Shown here one piece after another: positions 35,935-47,156 of a stretch of DNA of 64,000 bases (its first letter is position 1; every line of letters begins with the position of its first letter). The translations under genes and the position numbers were made by a program. Source of the stretch: Lithobates sylvaticus. Taxonomy: Eukaryota > Chordata > Amphibia > Anura > Ranidae. The stretch spans positions 88,326,257 to 88,390,256 of the forward strand of contig CM053033.1 in NCBI GenBank assembly GCA_028564925.1, in the 5' to 3' direction. The notes beneath the pieces are model-generated. The model saw only the letters and a program-made list of their open reading frames with translations, was not told the DNA's origin and ran no database searches.

Positions 35935-36683
35935 AATATGTGTGTTTGAGCTTTGGGGTGCACACCCTAATGCAATAGGCTGTGCACGCCTATGGGTGCC
36001 ACAAATGCTTGCACCAAATCTGCTAGCAGCACACCACCTGTTGATTTCAGGCAAATTTTGCTACTCCAGTTGCTGAACCGTAAAAAAAAAATACTGTTCC
36101 AGCCATCCACATGCTCGGCTCCTAAATGCTAGCTTGGCCAAATTGCTATCACTACAACCACTGCCTTTTTATCTTGTAGACTCTGCACCCTTTCGTGAAA
36201 TTGTGGAATGTGCTGTACCACAAGGGCAGGTTCCAAAAATAAATTTCTTTTAACTTAAAGTGGGGTGCTACGCTGCTCAGTCATCTGGGACCAGTCATGT
36301 GTACCAGGTGACTAACTGCGCCGAGGGGAAGTGATGTCAGTACCCGGGCACTGAAGAAGGCAGACTACGAGGGACCCCCTAGCAACAGGCATTTAAAGGT
36401 GAGTACATTTTTTTTCCCCAATTATTTTATTTATTTATTTTTTATGAATTTTATGGACAGGGCGGTCAGCAGCAAGGTTCACACTACCGCTGACCCATGG
36501 TCCAGCAGGCATGGTCAGGGGCATTACATTTCCTTCACTGCGCACTGGGTAACTCTGCTGGCAGCTGGGAAGGATGCAGGACAGGGTTCAGTGTTGGAGC
36601 TTGTTCCGCCACCACGCCTTCAAAAAGCTGATGGTGGTTGGTGATGGTTCTGCCACATCTGTCTGCTCCACCCCCTCCTCTTC
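35933..36683. other. no gene seen
   Basis: No recognisable exon. 36290-36410 has GTGATGTCAGTACC and GGTGAGTACA in a style seen in frog repeats, without defined ends. Confidence 0.4.
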
Positions 36684-37111
36684 NNNNNNNNNNNNNNNNN
36701 NNNNNNNNNNNNNNNNNNNNNNNNNNNNNNNNNNNNNNNNNNNNNNNNNNNNNNNNNNNNNNNNNNNNNNNNNNNNNNNNNNNNNNNNNNNNNNNNNNNN
36801 NNNNNNNNNNNNNNNNNNNNNNNNNNNNNNNNNNNNNNNNNNNNNNNNNNNNNNNNNNNNNNNNNNNNNNNNNNNNNNNNNNNNNNNNNNNNNNNNNNNN
36901 NNNNNNNNNNNNNNNNNNNNNNNNNNNNNNNNNNNNNNNNNNNNNNNNNNNNNNNNNNNNNNNNNNNNNNNNNNNNNNNNNNNNNNNNNNNNNNNNNNNN
37001 NNNNNNNNNNNNNNNNNNNNNNNNNNNNNNNNNNNNNNNNNNNNNNNNNNNNNNNNNNNNNNNNNNNNNNNNNNNNNNNNNNNNNNNNNNNNNNNNNNNN
37101 NNNNNNNNNNN
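36684..37111. other. assembly gap (428 N)
   Basis: A run of undetermined bases. Open frames drawn through it are meaningless. Confidence 1.
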
Positions 37112-37616
37112 TTATTGCTGCTACCTCTGTTTTGATTGGCTTTACCCTCAGGGTTGCAAGAAACATTCAATGTACACTTAAGAAAGGCACATTTAGGGGA
37201 CCTGTGAATCTATTTATTATAATAGTGCACAAAACAAGCCATAAGTACAGCAGACATACTAACCAACATTGTACATTAGTTTGACCTCAAGTATTTGTAA
37301 ATCCACAAAAATTTCATATAAGCTGTTTAAAGTCAATACAAACGTAATTTTCCTTTTACTTTTCCATTTGCTAGTTTCTCATTCTGCAAATACTGGTTAC
37401 CTGGCTGTCATGGTAACCCTCTGACATCAATACTTTGAGTCAAATACTCGGAACAAGCATGCAGAAAAGGAGTTCTAGCTATACCTTGACTTTTCTGACC
37501 CACATGTTTGTTTTAAGTATGAAACAAGGGTGTCAGCATAGTAGCCAGGCAACTAGCATTTTAAGAAGGTCCGCAATGGCAGCCTCCATGTTTCTCTTAG
37601 GAAAGGTTCAGTTTAA
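37112..37616. other. no gene seen; source of a nearby duplication
   Basis: Apparently unique sequence. Its segment 37204-37303 is copied at 37863-37962 with three visible differences. Confidence 0.5.
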
Positions 37617-38178
37617 GAGCCCTTTCACACCGAGAGCACGGCGCGTTAGCGGTAAAGCCACACTAGTTTTAGCGGCACTTTACTGACGTTTTAGAGGCAC
37701 TTTTTGGCAGCGAGCGGGCGATTTTAACCCCCTGCTAGCGGCCGAATAAAGGGTTAAAAAGCGTCCGCAAAGCGCCACTGCCGAGGTGCTTTGCAGGCAC
37801 TTTGGCGGCGCTGCCCATTGATTTCAAAGGGCAGGGGCACTTTGGGAGCGGTGTATACAGTGGTGAATCTATTTATTATAATAGTGCACAAAACAAGCCA
37901 AAAGTACAGCAGTCATACTAACCAACATTGTACATTAGTTTGACCTTAAGTATTTGTAAATCGTAAATTTGTAAATTAGGAGCGGTGTATACACCTGTCC
38001 TAAAGCACCCCAAAGATGCTGCTTGCAGTTTTTTTAACGTCCTGCCAGCGCAGCGCCCCAGTTTGAGAGAACTCGGGCTTTCACACTGGTACTGCAGATG
38101 AGGCATTTTTCAAGCGCTTTACAGGCGCTATTTTGAGCACTAAAGCGCCTAAAAAACGCCTCCAGTGTGATAGGGGTC
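37617..38178. mobile_element. PIF/Harbinger-like MITE
   Basis: Ends GAGCCCTTTCACACC and CAGTGTGATAGGGGTC are imperfect inverted repeats flanked by TAA (37614-37616 and 38179-38181). Family words TTTAGCGGCACTTTACTG and CAAAGATGCTGCTTGCAG recur at 57966-58215. A 119-bp foreign insert interrupts it. Confidence 0.7.
37860..37978. other. 119-bp insert with 15-bp flanking duplication
   Basis: The MITE segment GGAGCGGTGTATACA occurs on both sides (37845-37859 and 37979-37993). The insert is a copy of 37204-37303 plus a short AT-rich tail GTAAATTTGTAAATTA. Orientation is the same as the source. Confidence 0.75.
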
Positions 38179-38181
38179 TAA

Positions 38182-38579
38182 TTCTACTTTCAGTAAAACA
38201 ATACATGGTAATCCTGCCACAATATTTTCCAGTTGAATGTGACAGTTATTAACTGCCAATTATTCTTCTGCATTGTCATCCTGCCACAGCCTCTACTGAT
38301 TGGAGACTACAAGGGGCCCTGCCAGTAAACATTGCACAGGCACGTTCCATCACCATCACTATCAGGAAACTTGCCTTGAAAAATAATGTGTAGCCATTGC
38401 TGTTCTGCATGCATGTAGGTGGGAAGTTACTGAAAAGAGACTGCAGGGGATAAGCACTGCTAAGATACAATAGATGAAAAATTTGAAACGGTACATTTAC
38501 GTTTATTCAGTTAGGGTTTACCTGTACTTTTAGTAAAAAGAATTCTTACGGGTTACTATGCGTTGCACCTTGAACTATT
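38182..38579. other. no feature seen
   Basis: No recognisable element or exon. Confidence 0.5.
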
Positions 38580-39589
38580 TTAAGCACTTCAATACAGGGC
38601 TTTTAAACACCCTTCCTTACCAGAGCACTTTTTGCGATTCGGCACTGCGTCACTTTAACTAACAATTGCGCGGTCGTGCGACGTTACACCCAAACAAAAT
38701 TGACGTCCTTTTTTTTCCCACAAATAGAGCTTTCTTTTGGTGGTATTTGATCGCCCCTGCGGTTTTTATTTTTTGCGCTATAAACAAAAGAAGAGCGACA
38801 ATTTTGAAAAAAAAAACACAATATTTTTTACTTTTTGCTATAATAAATATCCCATTTTTTTTAAAAAAACTATTTTTTTCCTCAGTTTAGGCCGATACGT
38901 ATTCTTCTACATATTTTTGGTAAAAAAAATCGCAATAAGCGTATATTGATCGGTTTGCGCAAAAGTTATAGCGTCTACAAAATAGGGGATAGATTTATTG
39001 AATTTTTTTTTTTTTTTTTTTTACTAGTAATGGCGGGGATCTGTGATTTTTTTTTCGTAACTGCGACATTGCGGCGGACACTTCGGACACTTTTGACACA
39101 TTTTTGGAACCATTCACATTTACACAGCGATCGTTGCTATAAAATTGCAATGATTACTGTGTAAATGTGACTGGCAGGGAAGGGGTTAACACTAGAGGGA
39201 GCTGGAGGGGTTAATGTGTTCCCTAATAGACGTGATTCTAACTGTAGGGGACTTAAGGGGAGGAGACCGATCATGTGATCCTCCGTACTGGGATCACATG
39301 ATCGGTCTCCTCCCCGCTGACAGGACGTGGAGCTGTGTGTTTACACACACAGCTCCACGGTCCCGCCCGGTCCCGTTGTTTTAACGGGCAATCGCGGGTG
39401 CCCGGCGGACATCACGGCCGCCGGGCACTCGCACCGGGTCCCGAGCGATGCCGCGGGCGCGCGCGCACCGGCGGCGCGCGCGCGCCCCCCAGGCGGCCGG
39501 GAATCCGAGGACGTCATATGACGCCCACCCAGGATGGGAGATCCACCTTGTGGGCGTCATATGACGGCGGGCGGTGCTGAAGCGGTTAA
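38580..39589. mobile_element. TTAA-flanked piggyBac-like element, copy 5, with perfect hairpins
   Basis: TTAAGCACTTCAATACAGG at the left faces GCTGAAGCGGTTAA at the right. It contains the family blocks and, near the GC-rich end, a 25-bp perfect stem with 9-base loop (39257-39281 with 39291-39315) and a 15-bp stem with 4-base loop (39326-39340 with 39345-39359). The region 39430-39490 is extremely CpG-rich. Confidence 0.7.
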
Positions 39590-39721
39590 AAGCAAACATA
39601 ACTACAACCCCAATTCCAAAGAAGTTGGGACACTGTGTAAAATCTACATAAAAACTGAATGCAATGATTTGCAAATCTCATAAAGCCATATTTTATTCAC
39701 AATAGAAAATATATCAAATGT

Positions 39722-40610
39722 TTAACCAGTTCCCTCCTGGCCTATTGTACAATGGTGGCTGGGCAGGACTGCTCATGTTCTGTAAGGACGTCATATGACA
39801 TCCTCCCATTTTTGCCATGTGTGCACGCCCCTGGAGTGTGCAGCACGGCGATCGGTGGTGAGCTGTGTCCTCACAGTGCATCACCAATCAGGGTAAAGTG
39901 CCAATGACATATATAACATATATATGTCAGCTCTTTATCATGTGATCAGCTGTGTCTAATCACAGCTGATCACATGTAAACAAATGTCGGTTATCGTTGC
40001 TGTCACTGTCATCATTGCCCTGATTATTAGTGCAGCTCCATCAGTGCCGCCTTATTAGTGCAGCCTCATCAGTCCCTCTTAATCAGTACCTATCAGTGCA
40101 GCTTTTAAGTGCCGCCCTCATCAGTGGCCATCAGTGCCGCCTCATCAGTGCCCATCGGTGCAGCCTCATCAGTGCCGCCTCATCAGTGCCCATCAGTGCC
40201 GCCTCATCAGTGCCCATCGGTGCAGCCTCAACAGTGCCTCCTCATCAGTGCAGCCTTGTCAGTGCCCATCAATAAAGCCTATCAGTGCCCATTAGTGCAA
40301 CCTCATCAGCGCACATCAGTGAAGAAGAAAAATTACTTATTTGCTAAATTATATAACACAAACGAAGAAAAAGGGTTGGTTTTATTTTTTTTCAAAATTG
40401 TGGATGTTTTTTTATTTGTTTAGCAAAAAAAAAAAAAATCGAGTGGTGATTAACTACCACCAAAAGAAAGTTTTCTCTGTCTCAAAAAAATTATAAAAAT
40501 TTCATATGTGTATAGTGCTGAATGACCACTCAATTGTCATTCAAAGTGTGACAGCACTGAAAGCTGAAAATTGGCCTGGGCAGGAAGGGGGTCAAAGTGT
40601 CCGGTATTTT
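39722..40610. mobile_element. TTAA-flanked element with decamer array, copy 6
   Basis: TTAACCAGTTCCCTCC at the left lies exactly at TTAA within the Tc1-like arm. The body holds CACAGCTGATCACATG palindromic words, a decamer array (40030-40322) and TACCACCAAAAGAAAG. The right end fades at GTGTCCGGTATTTTATGG without a clean GGTTAA. Confidence 0.6.
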
Positions 40611-40633
40611 ATGGAAAAAAAAAAAAGGTAATT

Positions 40634-41270
40634 TTAACCACTTCAATACCAGGCACTTATACACCTTCCTGCCCAAGCCAATTTTCAGCGTTCAGCGCTG
40701 TCGCAATTTAAATAACAATTGCGCTGTCATGCTACACTGTACCCAAACAAACTTTTTATCATTTTGTTCCCACAAATAGAGCTTTCTTTTGGTTGTATTT
40801 GATCACCTCTGCGATTTTTATTTTTTGCACAACAAATAAAAAAAGACCGGAAAGTTTTTCTTTGTTTGTGTTATTTTTTTTGTAAGTAAGTACGTTTTCT
40901 TCTTCAATGATGGGCACAGATATGGCTGCACTGACGGGCACTGATAAGGCGGCACTGATGGGCACCAATGAGGTGGCACTGATGATGGGCACTGATTATG
41001 GGCACTGATGGGCACTGATATGTGCCACTGATGGGCACTGATAGGTGCCACTGGTATGCGGCACTGATGGGCACTCATAGGTGGCACTGATGGGTACTCG
41101 TAGACGGCACTGGTGGGTACTTATGGGTGGTACTGATACGCATGTGCACTGATGGGCACTGATAGGTGGGCAATGATGGGCATGGATGGGCACTGATGGG
41201 TGGCACTGATGACATTGATGGGTGGCACTGACGACAACGATGGGTGGCATTGCTGGGCAACACTGATTTT
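40634..41270. mobile_element. TTAA-flanked element, copy 7 (right-truncated)
   Basis: TTAACCACTTCAATACC starts the element. CCTGCCCAAGCC, CAATTGCGCTGTCATG and an inverted decamer array (GGCACTGATG units, 40915-41262) follow. The far end is missing. Confidence 0.6.
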
Positions 41271-41276
41271 TTTCAG

Positions 41277-41382
41277 TAGAGCTTCCACTCATTTCAGATC
41301 TACCCTTAGATTTAGAGTGACTGAACTTCCAAGTGCACTTGCAGTGCAAAGTGGATTTGCCTTTCGTAAATAACCCCCAGTG
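41277..41382. mobile_element. fragment of TTTACTAAAGG-type MITE
   Basis: GCAAAGTGGATTTGCCTTTC followed by GTAAATAACCCCCA is the right end of the family seen at 27768. The left part is lost. Confidence 0.45.
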
Positions 41383-41384
41383 TC

Positions 41385-44300
41385 TCAGAAGTAAAGATGG
41401 GCAGAGGATCACAATCAGTTTTCCCCCCATTCTTTCTAGTACCCAAGGCTTCAGGAGCTTTCCCTACTGTCTGGTTTTGAAGAAATCGAATGTGTACATA
41501 CACAACAAAAGGTTCAAGATCAAGTCCGTGCAAACAGTCATGGCGATAGTTCAGCATGAGGACCAGTTAAGTCAATGGACCTGCCGGGTGTATACTTCCA
41601 TATACCAATCAGTGTGTAACACCAGAGACATCTGACATTTGCAGTGACTGGCTGTCACTTACAGTTTAGGTGTTTGACATTTTTAAAATTTGTCACAGCA
41701 CCAAGAAACATTTTGAAGATTCTGAAGGCAGTAGTGGCAGTAATTCGTCTTTGAGGGTAAGGCCCTGCCATTACTTGGACAATGTTTTGATTGTAGCAGG
41801 TGTAAGCCAGGAGCTGGCAAAGCATCACAACCTTGTCCTAGAAATCCTTTTCCAAGTTCAGTCCACTAGTAAACAAATAGGGAAAGCAATTAACCCATTC
41901 TTAAGCTATAACGGATCTTGGAGTAATTTTTCATACCCAAATATGTCAAGAGGTTTTCCAAAACGGCAAATGAAAAGCTGCGTATGAAGAGTCATGGAGA
42001 CAGCATTTATGTCAGCGAGGGATTGCCTTTTCCCCATTGGGACATTTAAAAGCAGCCATTCCAGTGCTGCCTTGGGCCAGGGGGTTTTTCAATTTGCCTT
42101 CCTCTGTCAATAGAATGGGCTGCCTATGGATCGGAAAGTCTTTGTGTCTGCACATATTAGCAAGAACTGGAGTTTTGGACACCAGTGTGCCTCTTTTGTG
42201 GTGTGCCTCTCAGCCCAGTAGATGGAATAATTCTGACATCGAATGCCAGTCTGCCTCCAGTCTGAAGAGACAAGTGCCTAGTGGAATGCAGATGCTCTGA
42301 CTGACTTAAATGTAAGGCAGTTTTTTTTTATTTGCATTGCAAGCCTTTCAGGATCTTTCTCCAAGGGGCTTAAAGTTGATGATTAGGGATGAGCCGAACA
42401 CCCCCCAGTTCAGTTCGCACCAGAACCTGCGAACAGACCTAAACTTCGTGTGAACTTTAGAACCCTATTAAAGTCTATGGGACTCGAACGTTCAAAATCA
42501 AAAGTGCTAATTTTAAAGGCTAATATGCAAGTTATTGTTCTAAAAAGTGTTTGGGGACCTGGGTCCTGCCCGAGGGGACATGTATCAATGCAAAAAAAAC
42601 TTTTAAAAACGGACGTTTTTTCGGGAGCAGTGATTTTAATAATGCTTAAAGTGAAACAATAAAAGTGTAATATTCCTTTAAATTTCGTACCTGGGGGGTG
42701 TGTATAGTATGCCTGTAAAGGGGCGCATGTTTCCCGTGTTAAGAACTGTCCCTGCACAAAGTGTCATTTCTGCAGGAAAAAAAAAGTCATTTAAAAGCAC
42801 TATAATGAATTGTCGGCTCCCCGTAATACAGAGAGCAGTCATTGAAAGTCATTTATAAAAAAAAAATGAGGTGGTGTTCCCCCCAAATATCCATACCAGA
42901 CCCTTTATCCAAGCATGCAACCTGGCAGGCCTCAGGTAAAGAGGGGGGACGAGAGAGCGCCCTCCCTCCTAAACCGTACCAGGCCACATGCCCTCAACAT
43001 TGGGAGGATGCTTTGGGGGTCTGCAAGGACAAGGGCCTCATCCCCACAACCCTGGCCGGTGGTTGTGGGGGTCTGCGGGCGGGGGGCTTATCAGAATCTG
43101 GAAGCCCCCTTAACAAGGGGACCCCCAGATCCCCCCCCCCTGTTTGAAATGGTAAGGGGGTACAAAAAGGGGGTACAGACACCATTGGGGAAAGTCCTTT
43201 ATTAAAAATAAAAGAATAAAAAAAAGATTCCAGCGGTGGTAATCCACTCTTGCTAACCATGCGTCAGAGGGGGGCAGGGTCAGGTGACGGGTGTCCCGTC
43301 CTCCTCAGCTAAGACCTTATCAGGCTGTCGGGATTCCCGCAGTGTCTCCGTGGAGACAGGATGCGCTGCGCTGGACCATCGGGAGAGATCACCCATCGCT
43401 GGACCCGGAGAAGAGATCAGCCATCGCTGGATAGCAAGAGTGGATTACCACCGCTGGAATCTTTTTTTTTTTTTTAATAAAGGACTTTTCCCAACAGTGT
43501 CAGTGTGTTTTTTAACAATTTTTTACACTTTCTTTGTGAAATGGTAGGGGTACTTTTGTACCCCCTTACCATTTCAAACAGGGGGGGCGGGATCTGGGGG
43601 TCCCCTTGTTAAAGGGGGCTTTCAGATTCTGATAAGCCCCCCCCCGCCCGCAGACCCCCACAACCACCGGCCAGGGTTGTGGGGATGAGGCCCTTGTCCC
43701 CATCAACATGGGGATATGATGCTTTGAAGGGTCACAGACCCACAAAGCATCCTCCCAATGTTGAGGGCATGTGGCCTGGTACGGTTCAGGAGGGGGGGGG
43801 GGCGCTCTCTCGTCCCCCCTCTTTTCCTGCGGCCTGCCAGGTTGCATGCTCGGATAAAGGTTCTGGTATGGATTTTTGGGGGAAACTCCACGCCATTTTT
43901 TTTATAAAATTTGGCGTGGAGTTCCCCTTAAAATCCATACCAGACCTGAAGGGTCTGGTATGGATATTTGGGGGAAACCCGACATCATTTTTTTTTTAAT
44001 TTGACGCAGGGTTCCCCTTGATATCCATACCAGGCCTGAAGGGCCTGGTAATTGAATTTGGGGGGAACCCCACGCTTTTTTTTTTTTTTTTATCAATGAC
44101 TTTCAATGACCGTTCTCTGTATTATGGGGAGCCGACAATTCATTATAGCCGCGAGTGCTTTTAAATGACTTTTTTTCCTGCAGAAATTACAGTTTGTGCA
44201 GGGACAGTTCTAAGCACGGAAAACATGTGCCCCTTTACAGGCATACTATACACAACTCCCAGGTACGAAATTTAAAGGAATATTACACTTTTATTGTTTC

Positions 44301-46160
44301 ACTTTAAGCATTATTAAAATCACTGCTCCCGAAAAAACTTCAGTTTTTAAAACTTTTTTTTGCCTTGATACATGTCCCCTGGGGCAGGACCCAGGTCCCC
44401 AAACACTTTTTATGACAATAACTTGCATATAAGCCTTTAAAATTAGCACTTTAGATTTCTCCCATAGACTTTTACAGGGTGTTCCACGGCTTTTCGAATT
44501 TGCCGCGAACACCCCAAACTGTTCGCTGTTCGGTGAACAGGCGAACAGGCAATGTTCGAGTCGAACATGAGTTTGACTCGATCTCGAAGCTCATCCCTAT
44601 TGAAAAGGGAAAGCAGGATCCACTAACGGATCAGTTAGGCAATATATTTTCCGAAAATAAGTGCCTCAACTAGTATTGGCTCTATGGTACATTCCAGCGG
44701 TAGTTCTCATAGAGAGGCCTCTGAACACACAGCTTTTGGTATTTGTAACAATGTACAAAGGTGAAGTGATAAAAGGTGGATTCACAGTGCCATATGTTTT
44801 TTCCGTTGATGTTTGTCTGCCTCCAGTGTCCTTGATTATGAAGATTTGGACAGAACACGTTTTTGCCATATGGGTGCTTTCCACCTGCCCAAGAGGCCTT
44901 GGTTGTCATTCAGCACCACCAATCCTGTTTCCGGTCAAACAAGATCTTTTATGCCAACAATAATGGCAGCACCCCAATCCAGTGAGACTCTTAATAGCCT
45001 GGCGATTGAATCGACCGGACTAGAGGTGCAGGGAGGCTCATCCGAGGTGGTTCAGACCTTGGCAAAGACTACTCAGCAAAGTTTTGTCTCCTGTGTCCCC
45101 AGCTCTAGACATTTTTACGATCTGCACTTTAGGTTGGTCTGGCATACAACTCCATTGAATAAATGCTTCATGCAGGCCTTAATCCATATACGACCGCCAA
45201 GGAAATTCTTGTTCCCTTTATGGAACCTAGGCTTGGTTCTGAAAGCACTCATACAGGCATCCTTTGCTCCAATAGCTTCATTTCCATTGTGGTCCCTAGT
45301 GGTAAAACTAGTTCCTCTGACAGCAGTTGCTTCAGACAGAAGGATGTTGGAGGTTGCAGCACTTTTCTGCAAAGATTCCTTTTGTGTCTATTTTAGTGAT
45401 ACTACATCCATCTCCAAGTGGTATCCAGCTTCCAGGAAAACCTGGGGGCAGTCCCTCCAAGCATTCACATGGAGTTACTGAGTATACAGCAGGAAGCCTT
45501 CAGGTCCTTATACAAGTTGCTAACAGTGTACATGCAAAGACACAAAGAAAGTGGACAATCCTTTTCATTTCGCCGTCAGGTTCTTGAGTCATCTTCTATT
45601 GGTTCACCAGGGTGACTAGATTGGCATGCAGGAAGTGTGCCTTGCTGCTCAGGAACAGGGGCAAGCTTCTTCGAACTGAGGTGTGGCAGCCTTTGGGGCA
45701 GTTATGCCAGGATGTCAGTGAAGAGTATATGAGAGATGGCTAGCCCTTCATTGCAACTTTGCAAGCTAGGCGTGCAGTCGGCAAGTTCTGCAAAGTTTGG
45801 GACGTGACATACAAATTATTTTTGTCTTTGGCAGCTTTTCTGCGATTGTCAATGTTTCTTTTCATGTGTTCTCTCCCACCTTTTTATTTAGATAGTTAAA
45901 TGCCATTGTGTGCTCACGTGAGGTATGGCCAGGAATATAGAAAATTGTTATCAAATACCCTAATTTTCCTTTCCTGGCCTATCCTCACGTCAGCACAGGA
46001 CTCCCTCCCAAGTGGCCTGTCGCAGGCTAGATTATCAAACACATCAGTGGGGGAGGGGCTGTCTTTTATTCAGCTAGGAAAAGGTGGTCATGTGGGCGCC
46101 ATATAAAGCGTTAACCCATTGTATGCTGACGTGAGGATAGGCCAGGAAAGGAAATTTTCC
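41385..46160 (+). mobile_element. DIRS-like tyrosine-recombinase retroelement, fossil
   Basis: Remnants of reverse transcriptase lie at 41400-41990, RNase H-like sequence near 42000-42300, and a DIRS tyrosine recombinase region at about 44900-45500. Near the right end a 30-bp inverted pair (45966-45995 and 46124-46153, CCTGGCCTATCCTCACGTC type) matches the terminal/complementary repeats DIRS elements carry. A 2.2-kb fold-back element (42386-44597) is inserted in it. The element is 5'-truncated, heavily broken with many breaks, and clearly old. Confidence 0.7.
42386..44597. mobile_element. 2.2-kb fold-back transposon with GGGATGAGC ends
   Basis: GGGATGAGC at the left and GCTCATCCC at the right, each with TA outside. 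Nearly the whole length is a palindrome: 42460-43250 pairs with 43440-44500 (for example AAAGTGAAACAATAAAAGTG against CACTTTTATTGTTTCACTTT). The centre (about 43260-43430) is unique and GC-rich. The right arm has extra tandem hairpins at 43860-44060 (CATACCAGACC/GGTCTGGTATG). It interrupts the DIRS fossil. No transposase. Confidence 0.8.
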
Positions 46161-46708
46161 ATAATACCACCCTGACCTGCCACTATATACCACCCTGACC
46201 TGGCTTTATATCACCCTAACCTGGCTCTATATATCACCCTAACCTGGCACTAAATACCACCCTTACCTGACACTATATACCACCCTAACTTGACACTATA
46301 TACCACCCTGACCTGGCACTATATGCCCATTTAACTTGGCTCTATACATCACTATAACCTGACATTATGTACCACCCTGACCTGGCACTATATACCACCC
46401 TGACCTGGCACTATATAACACCCTGACCTGGCACTATATACCCACCTAACCTGGCTCTATATATCACCCTAACCTGGCTCTATATATCACCCTAACCTGG
46501 CTCTATATATCTCCCTAACCTGGCTCTATATACAACCCTAACCTGACACTATATACCACCCTAACCTGGCACTATATCACCTAACCTGCCAGTATACTAC
46601 CCTAACGTCACTTGACGTCGACGTGTGGTGCGCTGCCCGCCCACCTGGGGGAGGAGGGGTGCCAGATATAGGATCCGCCTCGGGTGCCAAATGCTCTAGC
46701 TACGCCCC
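46158..46708. repeat. 25-bp minisatellite and hAT-type end
   Basis: Units of CACCCTGACCTGGCACTATA followed by TAC run from 46158 to 46612 with AACCTGGCTC variants. Downstream, GGGGGAGGAGGGGTGCC leads to AGCTACGCCCC at about 46708, the end type seen at 26471-27603. The array may therefore be the body of a hAT element. Its left end was not found. Confidence 0.6.
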
Positions 46709-46750
46709 ATGGCTTTGTAGTAGAAGAGTGCAGGCCTTACACCAATTGAA

Positions 46751-46935
46751 AATATTTGACGCATCTTGAAACGGAAAATAAGACACAGAAGACCCAGGAT
46801 TGTTGAGAAGTTAGAATCCTATATCAGGCAAGAATGGTATAAAAGTCCTCTCCCAAAACTCCAGCAGCTGGTCTTCTCAGTGCCCAGACATGTACAGAGT
46901 GTTGTTAAAAGAAGAGGGGATGTTACACTGTGGTG
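46751..46935 (+). pseudogene. Tc1-like transposase C-terminal fragment
   Basis: One frame reads RILKRKIRHRRPRIVEKLES, then YIRQEWYKSPLPKLQQLVFS and VVKRRGDVTLW before TGA. This matches the C-terminal tail of the IS630-type transposase of the CAACCCCAATTCC family. The catalytic part is absent, either lost or displaced by the insertions to the left. Confidence 0.65.
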
Positions 46936-47156
46936 AACATGGCCCTACCCCAACTTTTTTGAGACATGTTGCTGCCATCAATTTCAAAATTACCTTATTT
47001 TTTTCATAAAATTGTACATTTTCTCAGTTTAAACATTTGATATGTTTTCTATTTTTTATTGTGAATAAAATATGGGTTTATGAGATTTTCAAATCATTGC
47101 ATTCTGTTTTTAAAGATTTTAAACAACATCATAACTTTTTTGGAATTGGAGTTGTA

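Larger units (their letters stand above)
39605..47154 (-). mobile_element. Tc1-like element (CAACCCCAATTCC ends) split by nested insertions
   Basis: CAACCCCAATTCCAAAGAAG after TA at 39603 is mirrored by TTTTGGAATTGGAGTTG before TA at 47155. Subterminal AATGCAATGATTTGCAAATC at the left is matched near 47090 at the right. The left part is intact to 39721, where a TTAA element begins. The right part resumes about 46712 and includes a transposase C terminus read toward the right end. Between them lies about 7 kb of younger insertions. The element strand is ambiguous: the transposase piece reads plus. Confidence 0.75.

Noticed and set aside
36535-37284. Open frames crossing the gap
   Set aside because: They consist mostly of N and have no meaning.
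44070-44090. Poly(T) tract read as a transcription terminator
   Set aside because: T runs are common throughout these repeats and there is no RNA gene with box A/B promoter elements nearby.
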